Assembly (NCBI RefSeq): GCF_947499585.1
Contig: NZ_CANMOO010000001.1
Coordinates: 62,001-126,000 of the forward strand
Direction of reading: 5' to 3'
Length of the DNA stretch: 64,000 nt
Origin: an uncultured Allomuricauda sp.
GTDB taxonomy: Bacteria; Bacteroidota; Bacteroidia; Flavobacteriales; Flavobacteriaceae
How positions within the stretch are numbered: position 1 is the first letter of the stretch; each line of letters begins with the position of its first letter. Both the position numbers and the translations under genes were made by a program. Below the pieces are notes generated by a model, which was given only the letters and a program-made list of their open reading frames with translations, was not told where the DNA came from and ran no database searches. This document shows, piece by piece, positions 45,345 to 54,946 of the stretch.

Positions 45345-45950
45345 ATGGCAAGATACACAGGACCAAAATCAAAAATCGCTAGAAAATTTGGAGAAGCGAT
45401 TTTCGGAGACGATAAAGCCTTCGAAAAGAAAAGTTACCCTCCAGGACAACACGGTAATAACAGACGTCGTGGAAAAAAGTCTGAATATGCAGTCCAGTTA
45501 ATGGAGAAGCAAAAAGCCAAGTATACCTACGGTATTTTGGAAAAACAATTTAGAAACCTTTTTGAAAAAGCCAACAGAAGTAAAGGAGTGACCGGTGAGG
45601 TTTTACTTCAGTTGTGTGAATCCCGTTTAGACAACGTAGTCTATAGAATGGGACTTTCTCCTACGAGAAGTGGTGCAAGACAATTGGTTTCTCACAGACA
45701 TATTATTGTAAACGGAGAGATTGTTAATATTCCTTCTTACTCATTAAAACCAGGTGATGTGGTTGGAGTTAGAGAGAAATCTAAATCCGTGCAAGCTATA
45801 CTAGATTCGTTGACCAACAACAGTAGCGTTTACGAATGGATTACCTGGAACACTGAAAAGCAAGAAGGCGCTTTTGTAGCCATTCCAGAAAGAATGCAGA
45901 TTCCTGAAAATATCAAGGAACAATTAATCGTCGAGTTATACTCTAAATAA
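45345..45950 (+). CDS. rpsD: 30S ribosomal protein S4
   Basis: 201 residues. [40 protein letters not shown] and the S4 RNA-binding domain ([40 protein letters not shown]) are diagnostic; no zinc-ligand cysteines are present at the N-terminus. S4 initiates 30S assembly and in other phyla represses its own operon. A structured 100-base spacer precedes it. Confidence 0.99.
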   Translation: MARYTGPKSKIARKFGEAIFGDDKAFEKKSYPPGQHGNNRRRGKKSEYAVQLMEKQKAKYTYGILEKQFRNLFEKANRSKGVTGEVLLQLCESRLDNVVYRMGLSPTRSGARQLVSHRHIIVNGEIVNIPSYSLKPGDVVGVREKSKSVQAILDSLTNNSSVYEWITWNTEKQEGAFVAIPERMQIPENIKEQLIVELYSK

Positions 45951-45968
45951 AATCAACATTAATCCAAT

Positions 45969-46961
45969 ATGGCATTACTAAATTTTCAGAAGCCCGATAA
46001 AGTTATAATGATAGATTCAACCGATTTCGAAGGGAAATTTGAATTTCGCCCTTTGGAACCTGGTTACGGATTAACAGTTGGAAATGCGTTAAGAAGAGTT
46101 CTACTTTCCTCTTTGGAAGGTTTTGCAATTACTTCTGTTCGCATAGATGGAGTTGAACATGAGTTTTCTGTTATTCCTGGCGTTGTTGAAGACGTTACAG
46201 AAATGATATTGAATCTTAAGCAAGTTCGTTTCAAAAGACAGATTGATGATGTTGAGAGCGAAACAGTTTCTGTTTCCGTTAGTGGAAAAGAACAATTAAC
46301 CGCTGGAGATTTCCAAAAATTCATTTCTGGGTACCAAGTACTCAATCCAGATTTAGTTATCTGTAACATGGATCCTAAAGTAAGTATTAACCTAGAGGTT
46401 ATAATTGAAAAAGGACGTGGTTATGTTCCTGCTGAGGAGAACAAAAAATCCAATGCACCTTTGGGTAGCATTGCTGTAGATTCTGTTTACACCCCAGTTA
46501 AGAATGTAAAATATAGCATTGAAAACTTTAGGGTAGAGCAAAAAACCGATTATGAAAAATTGGTTTTTGAAATCTTAACAGATGGTTCTATCAATCCTAA
46601 GGATGCATTGACTGAAGCTGCTAAAGTTTTAATTCACCACTTCATGTTGTTCTCTGATGAACGTATTACATTAGAAGCTGATGAAATTGCGCAAACAGAG
46701 ACATATGATGAAGAGTCTTTGCATATGCGTCAGTTGTTAAAAACCAAATTGGTAGACATGGACTTGTCCGTAAGGGCCTTGAACTGTCTAAAAGCTGCTG
46801 AAGTTGATACTTTGGGAGATTTGGTTTCCTTCAACAAGAATGATTTAATGAAGTTCAGAAACTTTGGTAAAAAATCATTGACCGAATTAGAAGAGTTGGT
46901 AATCAACAAAGGTCTTCAGTTTGGAATGGATTTATCCAAATATAAATTGGACAAAGATTAA
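45969..46961 (+). CDS. rpoA: DNA-directed RNA polymerase subunit alpha
   Basis: 330 residues. The N-terminal assembly domain contains [20 protein letters not shown] and [20 protein letters not shown]; the C-terminal domain has [20 protein letters not shown] and [18 protein letters not shown], with the helix-hairpin-helix that contacts UP-element DNA. Both domains are full length. A hairpin-containing 61-base spacer separates it from rplQ. Confidence 0.99.
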   Translation: MALLNFQKPDKVIMIDSTDFEGKFEFRPLEPGYGLTVGNALRRVLLSSLEGFAITSVRIDGVEHEFSVIPGVVEDVTEMILNLKQVRFKRQIDDVESETVSVSVSGKEQLTAGDFQKFISGYQVLNPDLVICNMDPKVSINLEVIIEKGRGYVPAEENKKSNAPLGSIAVDSVYTPVKNVKYSIENFRVEQKTDYEKLVFEILTDGSINPKDALTEAAKVLIHHFMLFSDERITLEADEIAQTETYDEESLHMRQLLKTKLVDMDLSVRALNCLKAAEVDTLGDLVSFNKNDLMKFRNFGKKSLTELEELVINKGLQFGMDLSKYKLDKD

Positions 46962-46972
46962 GTAATCATATT

Positions 46973-47005
46973 TTGCTCCTCGTGACAATACGAGTTAGGA
47001 AGCAA
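46973..47005 (+). promoter_or_regulatory. two-step hairpin in the rpoA-rplQ spacer
   Basis: TTGCT (46973-46977) pairs with AGCAA (47001-47005) and CTCGT (46979-46983) with ACGAG (46990-46994) around GACAAT, with an asymmetric internal loop on the 3' side. It lies 17 bases before rplQ. No T-tract follows, so it is not a terminator; it may set rplQ translation or be an RNA-processing site. Confidence 0.45.
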
Positions 47006-47022
47006 GATGATAAAACAAAAAC

Positions 47023-47526
47023 ATGAGACACGGAAAGAAATTTAATCACTTAGGAAGAACAGCCGCCCATAGAAAGGCCATGTTGGCCAATATGGCGTGC
47101 TCCCTAATAGAACATAAAAGAATCAACACTACAGTTGCCAAAGCAAAAGCATTGAAGCAATTTGTAGAACCGTTGATTACCAAGTCTAAAGCAGAGAACA
47201 ACCAAACTACTGAGAAAGGAACTCACAACAGGAGGATTGTTTTTAGTAACCTAAGAAGCAAGTATGCTGTTACGGAACTGTTTGGTGCAGTTTCTGAAAA
47301 AGTTGCTGATAGACCGGGAGGATATACAAGAATCATCAAGTTGGGTAACCGTCTTGGGGATAATGCTGATATGGCCATGATAGAGTTGGTAGATTTCAAT
47401 GAAGTTTACAACGCTGGAAAACCCGCCAAGAAAACTACACGAAGAAGTAGAAGAGGTGGAGGTAAAAAAGTAGAAGCTGCTGCTCCAGTAGCTGAAACAG
47501 AAACAACAGATGATTCAGAGGAATAG
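47023..47526 (+). CDS. rplQ: 50S ribosomal protein L17
   Basis: 167 residues. The core is standard ([60 protein letters not shown]). The C-terminus extends about 45 residues beyond the E. coli length, first Lys/Arg-rich ([14 protein letters not shown]), then Ala/Glu/Thr-rich and acidic ([10 protein letters not shown]), a Bacteroidota-style extension. It is the last gene of the ribosomal cluster and is followed by a strong terminator. Confidence 0.98.
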   Translation: MRHGKKFNHLGRTAAHRKAMLANMACSLIEHKRINTTVAKAKALKQFVEPLITKSKAENNQTTEKGTHNRRIVFSNLRSKYAVTELFGAVSEKVADRPGGYTRIIKLGNRLGDNADMAMIELVDFNEVYNAGKPAKKTTRRSRRGGGKKVEAAAPVAETETTDDSEE

Positions 47527-47553
47527 CAATATGTTATTAACTATTGTATTAGA

Positions 47554-47587
47554 AAAAAAAGGATAAGTGAAAACTTATCCTTTTTTT
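47554..47587 (+). terminator. terminator of the ribosomal supercluster
   Basis: AAAAAAAGGATAAG (47554-47567) pairs with CTTATCCTTTTTTT (47574-47587), 14 pairs around TGAAAA, and the 3' arm ends in seven T. It is 28 bases after rplQ and would separate the ribosomal transcript from carA. Confidence 0.9.
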
Positions 47588-47621
47588 ATGTTTTTTTGTC
47601 AAACTTGAAATTAAAAATCGC

Positions 47622-48734
47622 ATGAAGTATCACTCAAAGAAAAGAGCACTGTTATTACTGGCAGATGGTACTATTTTTTATGGCAAAGCCATTGGGAATA
47701 ATGAAGGTACCGCTGTTGGAGAAGTATGTTTCAACACCGGAATGACAGGTTATCAAGAAATTTTTACAGACCCTTCCTATTTTGGCCAATTAATGGTTAC
47801 GACCAATGCACATATCGGTAACTACGGAACCAATGCGGAAGAAATAGAATCGGATTCTATTAAAATTGCTGGACTAATCGTAAAAAACTTTAGTTATGAA
47901 TACTCGCGTCCAAGTGCGGACATGAGCCTATTGGATTTTTTGGAGAAGAACAACCTTTTTGCCATTTCTGATGTGGATACCAGAGCGTTGGTAAGCTATA
48001 TACGTGATAATGGAGCAATGAACGCTTTGATTTCAACACGTGTGGATGAGATAGATGCATTGAAAAAAGAGTTGGCCAACGTTCCAAGTATGGAAGGACT
48101 AGAACTCTCCTCTAAAGTTTCGACCACAGAACCGTATTACTATGGAGAAGAGAATGCTACTTATAAAATTTCAGCCTTGGATATAGGTATCAAGAAGAAC
48201 ATTCTTAGAAACTTGGCTAAAAGAGGGGCTTACATAAAAGTGTTTCCATACAATACTCCGTTTGAAGAAATGAAGAAATGGAATCCAGATGGATATTTTA
48301 TATCCAATGGGCCAGGAGATCCAGAACCATTGACGGATGCCATTTCAACTACAAAAGAGATGATAAAATCCAATAAACCATTGTTTGGAATATGCTTGGG
48401 ACATCAGGTATTGGCATTGGCAAATGGCGTTTCAACATATAAAATGCACAACGGGCATAGAGGTATTAACCATCCCATTCTCAATTTAGTTACTGGAAAG
48501 GGAGAAATTACCTCGCAAAACCATGGTTTTGCCGTGAACAGGGAAGAAACAGAAGCTAATCAAGATTTGGAGATTACCCATTTGCATCTTAATGACGATA
48601 CTGTTGCTGGTATAAAAATGAAAGGAAAAGAAGTGTTTTCCGTTCAGTATCACCCTGAAGCCAGTCCTGGCCCACATGATGCAGATTATTTGTTTGACCA
48701 GTTTTTTGAAGCGATCAAGACAAGTCGTAACTAA
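47622..48734 (+). CDS. carA: carbamoyl-phosphate synthase small subunit (glutaminase)
   Basis: 370 residues. The N-terminal CarA domain (LLLADGTIFYGKAIGNNEGT, TGMTGYQEIFTDPSYFGQLM) precedes a class I glutamine amidotransferase domain with nucleophile Cys in FGICLGHQVLALA and the His/Glu pair in VQYHPEASPGPHDADY. It supplies ammonia from glutamine to CarB, which is not in this window. Carbamoyl phosphate feeds arginine and pyrimidine synthesis. No regulatory leader is evident in the 34 bases after the ribosomal terminator. Confidence 0.98.
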   Translation: MKYHSKKRALLLLADGTIFYGKAIGNNEGTAVGEVCFNTGMTGYQEIFTDPSYFGQLMVTTNAHIGNYGTNAEEIESDSIKIAGLIVKNFSYEYSRPSADMSLLDFLEKNNLFAISDVDTRALVSYIRDNGAMNALISTRVDEIDALKKELANVPSMEGLELSSKVSTTEPYYYGEENATYKISALDIGIKKNILRNLAKRGAYIKVFPYNTPFEEMKKWNPDGYFISNGPGDPEPLTDAISTTKEMIKSNKPLFGICLGHQVLALANGVSTYKMHNGHRGINHPILNLVTGKGEITSQNHGFAVNREETEANQDLEITHLHLNDDTVAGIKMKGKEVFSVQYHPEASPGPHDADYLFDQFFEAIKTSRN

Positions 48735-48845
48735 AACGTTGTAGTTTATTTTTAGGTTATTATCAGTGTTTTATGAGTATTATCATGAAGCTAAAAAGTT
48801 CACCTTTCGTATCTTAGCCGAATTAATTTCAACCATAAATATTAA

Positions 48846-50144
<1,299 letters not shown>

Positions 50145-50167
50145 TGATAATGATTTTTTAGCACCAT

Positions 50168-50201
50168 AAAAGCCTTTCTCAATTGGGAAAGGCTTTTTTT
50201 T
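50168..50201 (+). terminator. intrinsic terminator after eno
   Basis: AAAAGCCTTTCTC (50168-50180) pairs with GGGAAAGGCTTTT (50185-50197), 13 pairs with one U-G, around AATT, followed by a run of T. It is 24 bases past the eno stop. Confidence 0.92.
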
Positions 50202-50252
50202 GTTTCAGAAATAAACTTTGGTTAACTTAATTGACTAAACAAAACTTACCTA

Positions 50253-51791
50253 ATGAACAATTTTCTTTTTGCTGCGGCAGAAAATGATGCTTTGGCCAAT
50301 TGTAAGGCTGGTGGAATGGGAGACGTGGTTAGAGACGTTCCTAGACAAATTTCAGAACGAGGAGATAAGGTTCATGTAATTGTACCGTCGTATTCTAGAC
50401 TTCATCAAGATGGCCTATTTAAAACAAATCTAAACTTTAGTCTAAGAGGGCTGTCCTATACCGCAGAACTTTATGAAGTAAAACCAAAGAAAGAATATCC
50501 GAACATTGTTCATTATGTAATCCACCATCCAGAAATTGAAGCTGGTGACATTGCCCATATCTATCATAATGACCCAGAAGAGCCTTTCTATACAGATGCT
50601 GTGAAATATTTCATTTTCTGTACGGCTGTGGCCGAGGCAATTAAAAAAGGCGCTTTTGGAAAGTTGGATATTATTCATTTACACGATTGGCATTCAAGTC
50701 TATTTTTATTTTTAAGGGAATACCATAAGGATTATAAAAGCCTAAAGGATATTCGCACTGTTTATAGCATACACAATTTGGCTATTCAAGGTATTAGACC
50801 GTTTGATGACAATTACTCATCGCTTAAGAATTGGTTTCCAGATATACCAATCGACTATATGTCCCTTATGGATTATCGGTATCAAGACTGCATTAATTTA
50901 ATGGCGGTTGGCATTCGTTTTGCTGATGCGGTACATACCGTTTCTCCATCATACAAGGATGATGTGTTGCTTCCTAGCTCCCCGCCAGAATTCATTGGTG
51001 GCGAAGGGTTAGAAAAAGATTTGTTAAAGGCTGATGAAGAGGGAAGACTCTTTGGTATTTTAAATGGGTGCAATTACAAAAATATCAATGCAGAAGAATC
51101 AGGTTTTATTTACAGAAATACGGTAAAAGCACTTTTTAGATGGTTACAAGAAGAATCAAAAAAATATAAAGCGGATTTCTTGGCGCACACAGGTGAAAAA
51201 ATAATGGAGTACGTGGATAACAGACCAAAATTCATTGTATCCAGTGTAGCTAGATTAACAGAACAAAAATTTTACTTTTTTAGACGCTCCCCAGAGGCTT
51301 TTGTTGAAATTCTGAAAAAGCTGGAAAAGGTAGATGGTATTTTCATGCTTTTAGGCACTGGAGCCCCTGAGTATGAAGAACTTTTTAGAAAATTGAGCTA
51401 TGAGCATAAGAATTTCGTTTTTACCAATGGCCAATCTGAAAGCCTTATTGACTCCATTTACTTGGAATCTGACCTGTATTTTATGCCTAGTCTTTTTGAA
51501 CCCTGTGGAATAAGTCAAATGTTAGCTATGCGTAATGGCAATCCATGCTTGGTTCATCATACAGGAGGCCTAAAAGATACCGTCTCACATATGAAGACAG
51601 GTTTCAGTTTTGATGGGGATACTTATGATGAAAAAATCAAGAGTATGTTAGAAGGTTTTGACCTTGCCTTGGATGTCTATAAGAATGATAAGCCCACATG
51701 GAAAAAAATTCAAACTGCAGCTAAAAAAAAGAGATTTACCTGGAAGAAATCTGTAGATAACTATTATAAAGAGTTGTATAATTTTAGTTAG
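50253..51791 (+). CDS. starch/glycogen synthase-like glycosyltransferase (GT5 type)
   Basis: 512 residues. The N-terminal nucleotide-sugar loop reads NCKAGGMGDVVRD (the K-x-GG of GT5), followed by IHLHDWHSSL and YSIHNLAIQG; the C-terminal domain has SVARLTEQK, FMPSLFEPCGISQMLAMRNG and HHTGGLKDTV, the catalytic and donor-binding core of glycogen and starch synthases. A large variable segment between the domains departs from canonical GlgA. No glgB, glgC or glgP gene is adjacent; it stands alone between eno and gltA. It probably elongates an alpha-1,4-glucan, but donor and acceptor are not proven. Confidence 0.85.
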   Translation: MNNFLFAAAENDALANCKAGGMGDVVRDVPRQISERGDKVHVIVPSYSRLHQDGLFKTNLNFSLRGLSYTAELYEVKPKKEYPNIVHYVIHHPEIEAGDIAHIYHNDPEEPFYTDAVKYFIFCTAVAEAIKKGAFGKLDIIHLHDWHSSLFLFLREYHKDYKSLKDIRTVYSIHNLAIQGIRPFDDNYSSLKNWFPDIPIDYMSLMDYRYQDCINLMAVGIRFADAVHTVSPSYKDDVLLPSSPPEFIGGEGLEKDLLKADEEGRLFGILNGCNYKNINAEESGFIYRNTVKALFRWLQEESKKYKADFLAHTGEKIMEYVDNRPKFIVSSVARLTEQKFYFFRRSPEAFVEILKKLEKVDGIFMLLGTGAPEYEELFRKLSYEHKNFVFTNGQSESLIDSIYLESDLYFMPSLFEPCGISQMLAMRNGNPCLVHHTGGLKDTVSHMKTGFSFDGDTYDEKIKSMLEGFDLALDVYKNDKPTWKKIQTAAKKKRFTWKKSVDNYYKELYNFS

Positions 51792-51855
51792 CTTCTTCGC
51801 TAGTTTACGACCCATATAATATGCAATTCCTGAACCATAATTGAAGCTTGGAATA

Positions 51856-51886
51856 TTGTTAATGCCCATGCTTTTTCGTAAATTTA
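51856..51886 (+). promoter_or_regulatory. candidate gltA promoter
   Basis: TTG (51856-51858), 20-base spacer, then TAAATTTA (51879-51886), one mismatch from TAnnTTTG. It lies 33 bases before the citrate synthase start. Confidence 0.45.
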
Positions 51887-51919
51887 AGGTTCTATTTTAT
51901 TAATCTATTAAAACATACA

Positions 51920-53203
51920 ATGTCGGACAAAGCTATACTTGAATATGATGGTAAAAAATACGAATTCCCAGTTATTAAAGGTACTGAGAATGAACTAGCT
52001 ATAGATATAAAAACACTTAGAGGAGTAAGTAGTATAGTAACCATTGATCCAGGCTATAAAAATACAGGTTCATGTGAGAGTGCTATCACTTTTTTGGATG
52101 GAGAAAAAGGAATTTTACGATATAGAGGTTATTCTATTGAAGAGTTAGCTGAGAAAGCTGATTTTTTGGAAGTGGCTTATCTTTTAATTTTTGGAGAATT
52201 ACCGAACAAGGAACAACTAGATGCTTTTCATAATGACATTAAAGAGGAATCTCATGTAGATGAGGAGATGAAAAAGATTTTGGATGGTTTTCCAAAGTCA
52301 GCACATCCAATGGGTGTGTTATCCTCGTTAACAAGTGCATTAGTGGCTTTTAACCCTGTTTCAGTTGACGTTTCTTCAGAAACTGCAATGTACAGTTCCA
52401 TAGTTCGTATTCTTGCTAAGTTTCCAGTTTTAGTTGCTTGGGCGCAGCGTAAAAAGAAAGGATTGCCTCTGGATTACGGAGATGATAGTCTAGGCTACGT
52501 GGAAAACATCCATAAAATGATGTTTAAAAAGCCAAACCAAGAGTATAGAAAAGATCCGATTGCTATAGATGCATTAGACAAACTATTGATTTTACATGCA
52601 GACCATGAGCAGAATTGCTCTACATCTACAGTGCGTATAGTAGGTTCATCACATGCCGGTCTTTTTGCGTCATTATCAGCTGGAATCTCTGCATTGTGGG
52701 GTCCTTTGCATGGTGGTGCCAACCAAGCGGTTTTAGAAATGCTTGAAGCTATTCAAGAAGATGGAGGGGATACAAAAAAATATATGGCCAAAGCCAAGGA
52801 TAAAAATGACCCTTTTAGGTTAATGGGCTTTGGACACCGGGTATATAAGAACTTTGATCCAAGAGCAAAGATTATCAAAAAATCTGCAGATGAAGTATTG
52901 GGCAACCTTGGAATTGAAGACCCAATCTTGGATATTGCAAAAGCTCTTGAAAAAGAAGCTTTGGAAGATGAGTATTTTGTAAAAAGAAAACTCTATCCTA
53001 ATGTAGATTTTTATTCTGGAATTATCTACAGGGCATTAGGTATTCCTACGGAGATGTTTACTGTAATGTTCGCCCTAGGAAGACTACCTGGCTGGATTGC
53101 CCAATGGAGAGAGATGAGGTTGAGAGGCGAACCAATAGGAAGACCAAGACAGATATATATTGGTGAAAACCTAAGACCTTTTGTTAAAGTGGAAAAAAGA
53201 TAA
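51920..53203 (+). CDS. gltA: citrate synthase
   Basis: 427 residues, the length of the hexameric type I bacterial enzymes. Active-site blocks are intact: LHADHEQNCSTSTVRIVGSS, GPLHGGANQAVLEML, MGFGHRVYKNFDPRAK with the catalytic His, and the Asp in YPNVDFYSGIIYRALGIP; the C-terminal arginine block reads ALGRLPGWIAQWREMRL. It condenses acetyl-CoA and oxaloacetate at entry to the TCA cycle. It is probably monocistronic, with a candidate promoter before and a terminator after. Confidence 0.98.
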   Translation: MSDKAILEYDGKKYEFPVIKGTENELAIDIKTLRGVSSIVTIDPGYKNTGSCESAITFLDGEKGILRYRGYSIEELAEKADFLEVAYLLIFGELPNKEQLDAFHNDIKEESHVDEEMKKILDGFPKSAHPMGVLSSLTSALVAFNPVSVDVSSETAMYSSIVRILAKFPVLVAWAQRKKKGLPLDYGDDSLGYVENIHKMMFKKPNQEYRKDPIAIDALDKLLILHADHEQNCSTSTVRIVGSSHAGLFASLSAGISALWGPLHGGANQAVLEMLEAIQEDGGDTKKYMAKAKDKNDPFRLMGFGHRVYKNFDPRAKIIKKSADEVLGNLGIEDPILDIAKALEKEALEDEYFVKRKLYPNVDFYSGIIYRALGIPTEMFTVMFALGRLPGWIAQWREMRLRGEPIGRPRQIYIGENLRPFVKVEKR

Positions 53204-53232
53204 CTTATCTGTAAAAAATAAAGTTTAGAAGT

Positions 53233-53265
53233 AAGGCGATTTGATAAAATCGCCTTTTCTTTTTT
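53233..53265 (+). terminator. intrinsic terminator after gltA
   Basis: AAGGCGATTT (53233-53242) pairs with AAATCGCCTT (53247-53256) around GATA, followed by TTCTTTTTT. It lies 29 bases past the gltA stop and abuts the end of the convergent unknown gene. Confidence 0.9.
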
Positions 53266-53731
53266 ATAAATTGGCTATGTTACCGTTAGAATGGAGATTT
53301 AAAAACCTATCCTTATCATAACATATTTGCATAATACCTTGGTGATAGTACTTCTGAATTTCTGATAAAGAACCTGCACTAATTTTAACCTTACATCTTA
53401 GATATTCGGAATGCAGAAACTCATGTGCATCAATGGCATTTAGGTTTTTAATAGTAGAATCAAGAGAACGTTGATAGTTTTTCAAGCATGCATCTATTTC
53501 TTCAATAAAAATTTCATCTACTTGAGGTATTTTGGTTTGTAAAGATTTAGAAAATTGGGAATGATCGCTTTTAGTAATACAATCTGAATATTTTGTGGAA
53601 TAATTAGGAACCTTATTCTCCTTAGTATTAAATACTTTGGATAAAGATATTTTTCCTGGCAAAGAATTCATGGATAATAAACCAATGCTCGCCATGATGA
53701 TAAAACATAAAGGGAAAACAACTTTTTTCAT
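53264..53731 (-). CDS. secreted four-cysteine protein of unknown function
   Basis: 155 residues with a signal peptide (KKVVFPLCFIIMASIGLLSM). The mature part is mostly helical and charged and contains four cysteines (in SDCITKSD, DACLKNY, YLRCKVK and MQICYDK), spaced so that two disulfides could form in the periplasm. No family is recognised. It stands alone on the minus strand between gltA and the guanidino-enzyme pair, with the gltA terminator at its 3' end. Confidence 0.7.
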   Translation of the reverse strand: MKKVVFPLCFIIMASIGLLSMNSLPGKISLSKVFNTKENKVPNYSTKYSDCITKSDHSQFSKSLQTKIPQVDEIFIEEIDACLKNYQRSLDSTIKNLNAIDAHEFLHSEYLRCKVKISAGSLSEIQKYYHQGIMQICYDKDRFLNLHSNGNIANL

Positions 53732-53845
53732 CCTGAAGTTTCTTTCTCAAATTAAATGTAATGATAACAACGTAATTTTTCGCATTTTTGCACGAGAAAT
53801 TCTCAAAAAGAATCCATTTTATATAATTGTAAATCAGATACTTAA

Positions 53846-53912
53846 ATGAATAAGGGTGAAATTCATAAAGGTTGGGGAAAACCCCTGATGAAATTGGGTT
53901 TTTTCTTTTTTT
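53846..53912 (+). ncRNA. hairpin-rich attenuator-like element or small RNA with terminator
   Basis: Mutually exclusive pairings are visible. ATGAAT (53846-53851) can pair with ATTCAT (53861-53866), or TTCAT (53862-53866) can instead pair with ATGAA (53888-53892), enclosing GGGG/CCCC (53874-53877 with 53882-53885). AAAACCC (53878-53884) can pair with GGGTTTT (53896-53902), which runs into TTCTTTTTTT: an intrinsic terminator that excludes the GGGG/CCCC stem. A 29-codon ORF from ATG 53846 overlaps the same bases. It could be a short terminated RNA or a 5' attenuator for the enzyme pair 110 bases downstream. No known family is recognised. Confidence 0.4.
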
Positions 53913-53940
53913 GTGAAAGGAAAAATCGCCAGTAAAACAC

Positions 53941-53948
53941 TAGTTTTG
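53941..53948 (+). promoter_or_regulatory. candidate -7 element upstream of the guanidino-enzyme pair
   Basis: TAGTTTTG matches TAnnTTTG exactly and lies about 75 bases before the first gene. A TTG is found 27 bases upstream, too far for the usual spacing. A 7-pair stem (AAGGATT 53962-53968 with AATCCTT 53992-53998) would follow in the leader. Confidence 0.3.
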
Positions 53949-54021
53949 CCATAGAATTTTTAAGGATTTCTTGCTATTCGTAACTGGAATGAATCCTTTA
54001 GTTTTGAAAATATATTGTATG

Positions 54022-54933
54022 ATGCAGTTGCATATTATCGATGAAACAAGCCCACTAAAGGCGGTAATTTTGGGAACGGCGGAAAGTTGTGGCCCAACTC
54101 CAACTCCAGAGGAAGCATATGATCCAAAATCTTTGGAACATATTCTCGCTGGAACGTATCCTAAAGAAGTTGATATGATAAAGGAGATGGATGCTTTTTC
54201 CAAAGTTTTTAAAAAACATGGAGTTGAAGTCTTTAGGCCATCAGTTTTGCAAGATTGTAATCAGATTTTTTCAAGGGACATTGCTTTTGTAATTGAGGAC
54301 AAACTATTTCATGCCAATATATTGCCTGATAGAGAACGTGAGTTTGAAGCAATAGATCATGTTTTGGGGAAAATAGATCCAAGCAAAGTTATAAGGCCAC
54401 CAGAAGAAGTTCATATAGAAGGGGGTGATGTAATGCCTTGGAAAGAATATATTTTTATTGGCACCTATACGGGCAATGATTATACAGATTTTATTACGGC
54501 AAGAACCAATAAGGCTGCTGTAGAATATATAAGGAGTATGTTCCCACATAAAAAGGTCAAATCCTTTGAATTGAGAAAATCCAATACCAATGCTAAGGAG
54601 AATGCGTTGCATTTAGATTGTTGTTTTCAACCTGTGGGAAAGGACAAGGCCATTTTACATAAAAATGGATTTTTGGTCCAGGAAGAATACGAATGGTTAG
54701 TAAATCATTTTGGAAAGGAAAACATATTTGAAATCACCAAGGATGAGATGTACAGTATGTTCAGCAACGTATTTTCTATTTCTCCTGAAGTAGTGGTTTC
54801 AGAAAAAAACTTTACCAGATTAAACAATTGGCTTAGAGAACAAGGTTTTACTGTTGAAGAAATCCCATATTCTGAAATTGCAAAACAAGAAGGCCTTCTC
54901 CGTTGTAGCACATTACCTTTAATAAGAGCATAA
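54022..54933 (+). CDS. amidinotransferase / arginine-deiminase-family protein
   Basis: 303 residues from ATG 54022; ATG 54019 is adjacent and equally possible, while the frame open further upstream lacks family similarity. The guanidino-modifying fold shows FSRDIAFVIEDKLF, the acidic HIEGGDVMPW motif, ALHLDCCFQPVG with the catalytic His, and a C-terminal catalytic Cys in LLRCSTLPLIRA (about residue 295). The Asp/Glu-His-Cys set is intact, so it should attack a guanidinium group (arginine, methylarginine, citrulline or glycine amidination). The exact substrate is unknown. It lies 13 bases before a second enzyme of the same superfamily. Confidence 0.88.
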   Translation: MQLHIIDETSPLKAVILGTAESCGPTPTPEEAYDPKSLEHILAGTYPKEVDMIKEMDAFSKVFKKHGVEVFRPSVLQDCNQIFSRDIAFVIEDKLFHANILPDREREFEAIDHVLGKIDPSKVIRPPEEVHIEGGDVMPWKEYIFIGTYTGNDYTDFITARTNKAAVEYIRSMFPHKKVKSFELRKSNTNAKENALHLDCCFQPVGKDKAILHKNGFLVQEEYEWLVNHFGKENIFEITKDEMYSMFSNVFSISPEVVVSEKNFTRLNNWLREQGFTVEEIPYSEIAKQEGLLRCSTLPLIRA

Positions 54934-54946
54934 ATTAACTTTTTCA

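Noticed and set aside
48773..48817. Fourteen-codon ORF upstream of eno beginning with the same ATGAGTATTAT as eno
   Set aside because: It would lie upstream of the most likely eno transcription start, and a short shared AT-rich string is weak evidence for a leader peptide or duplication.
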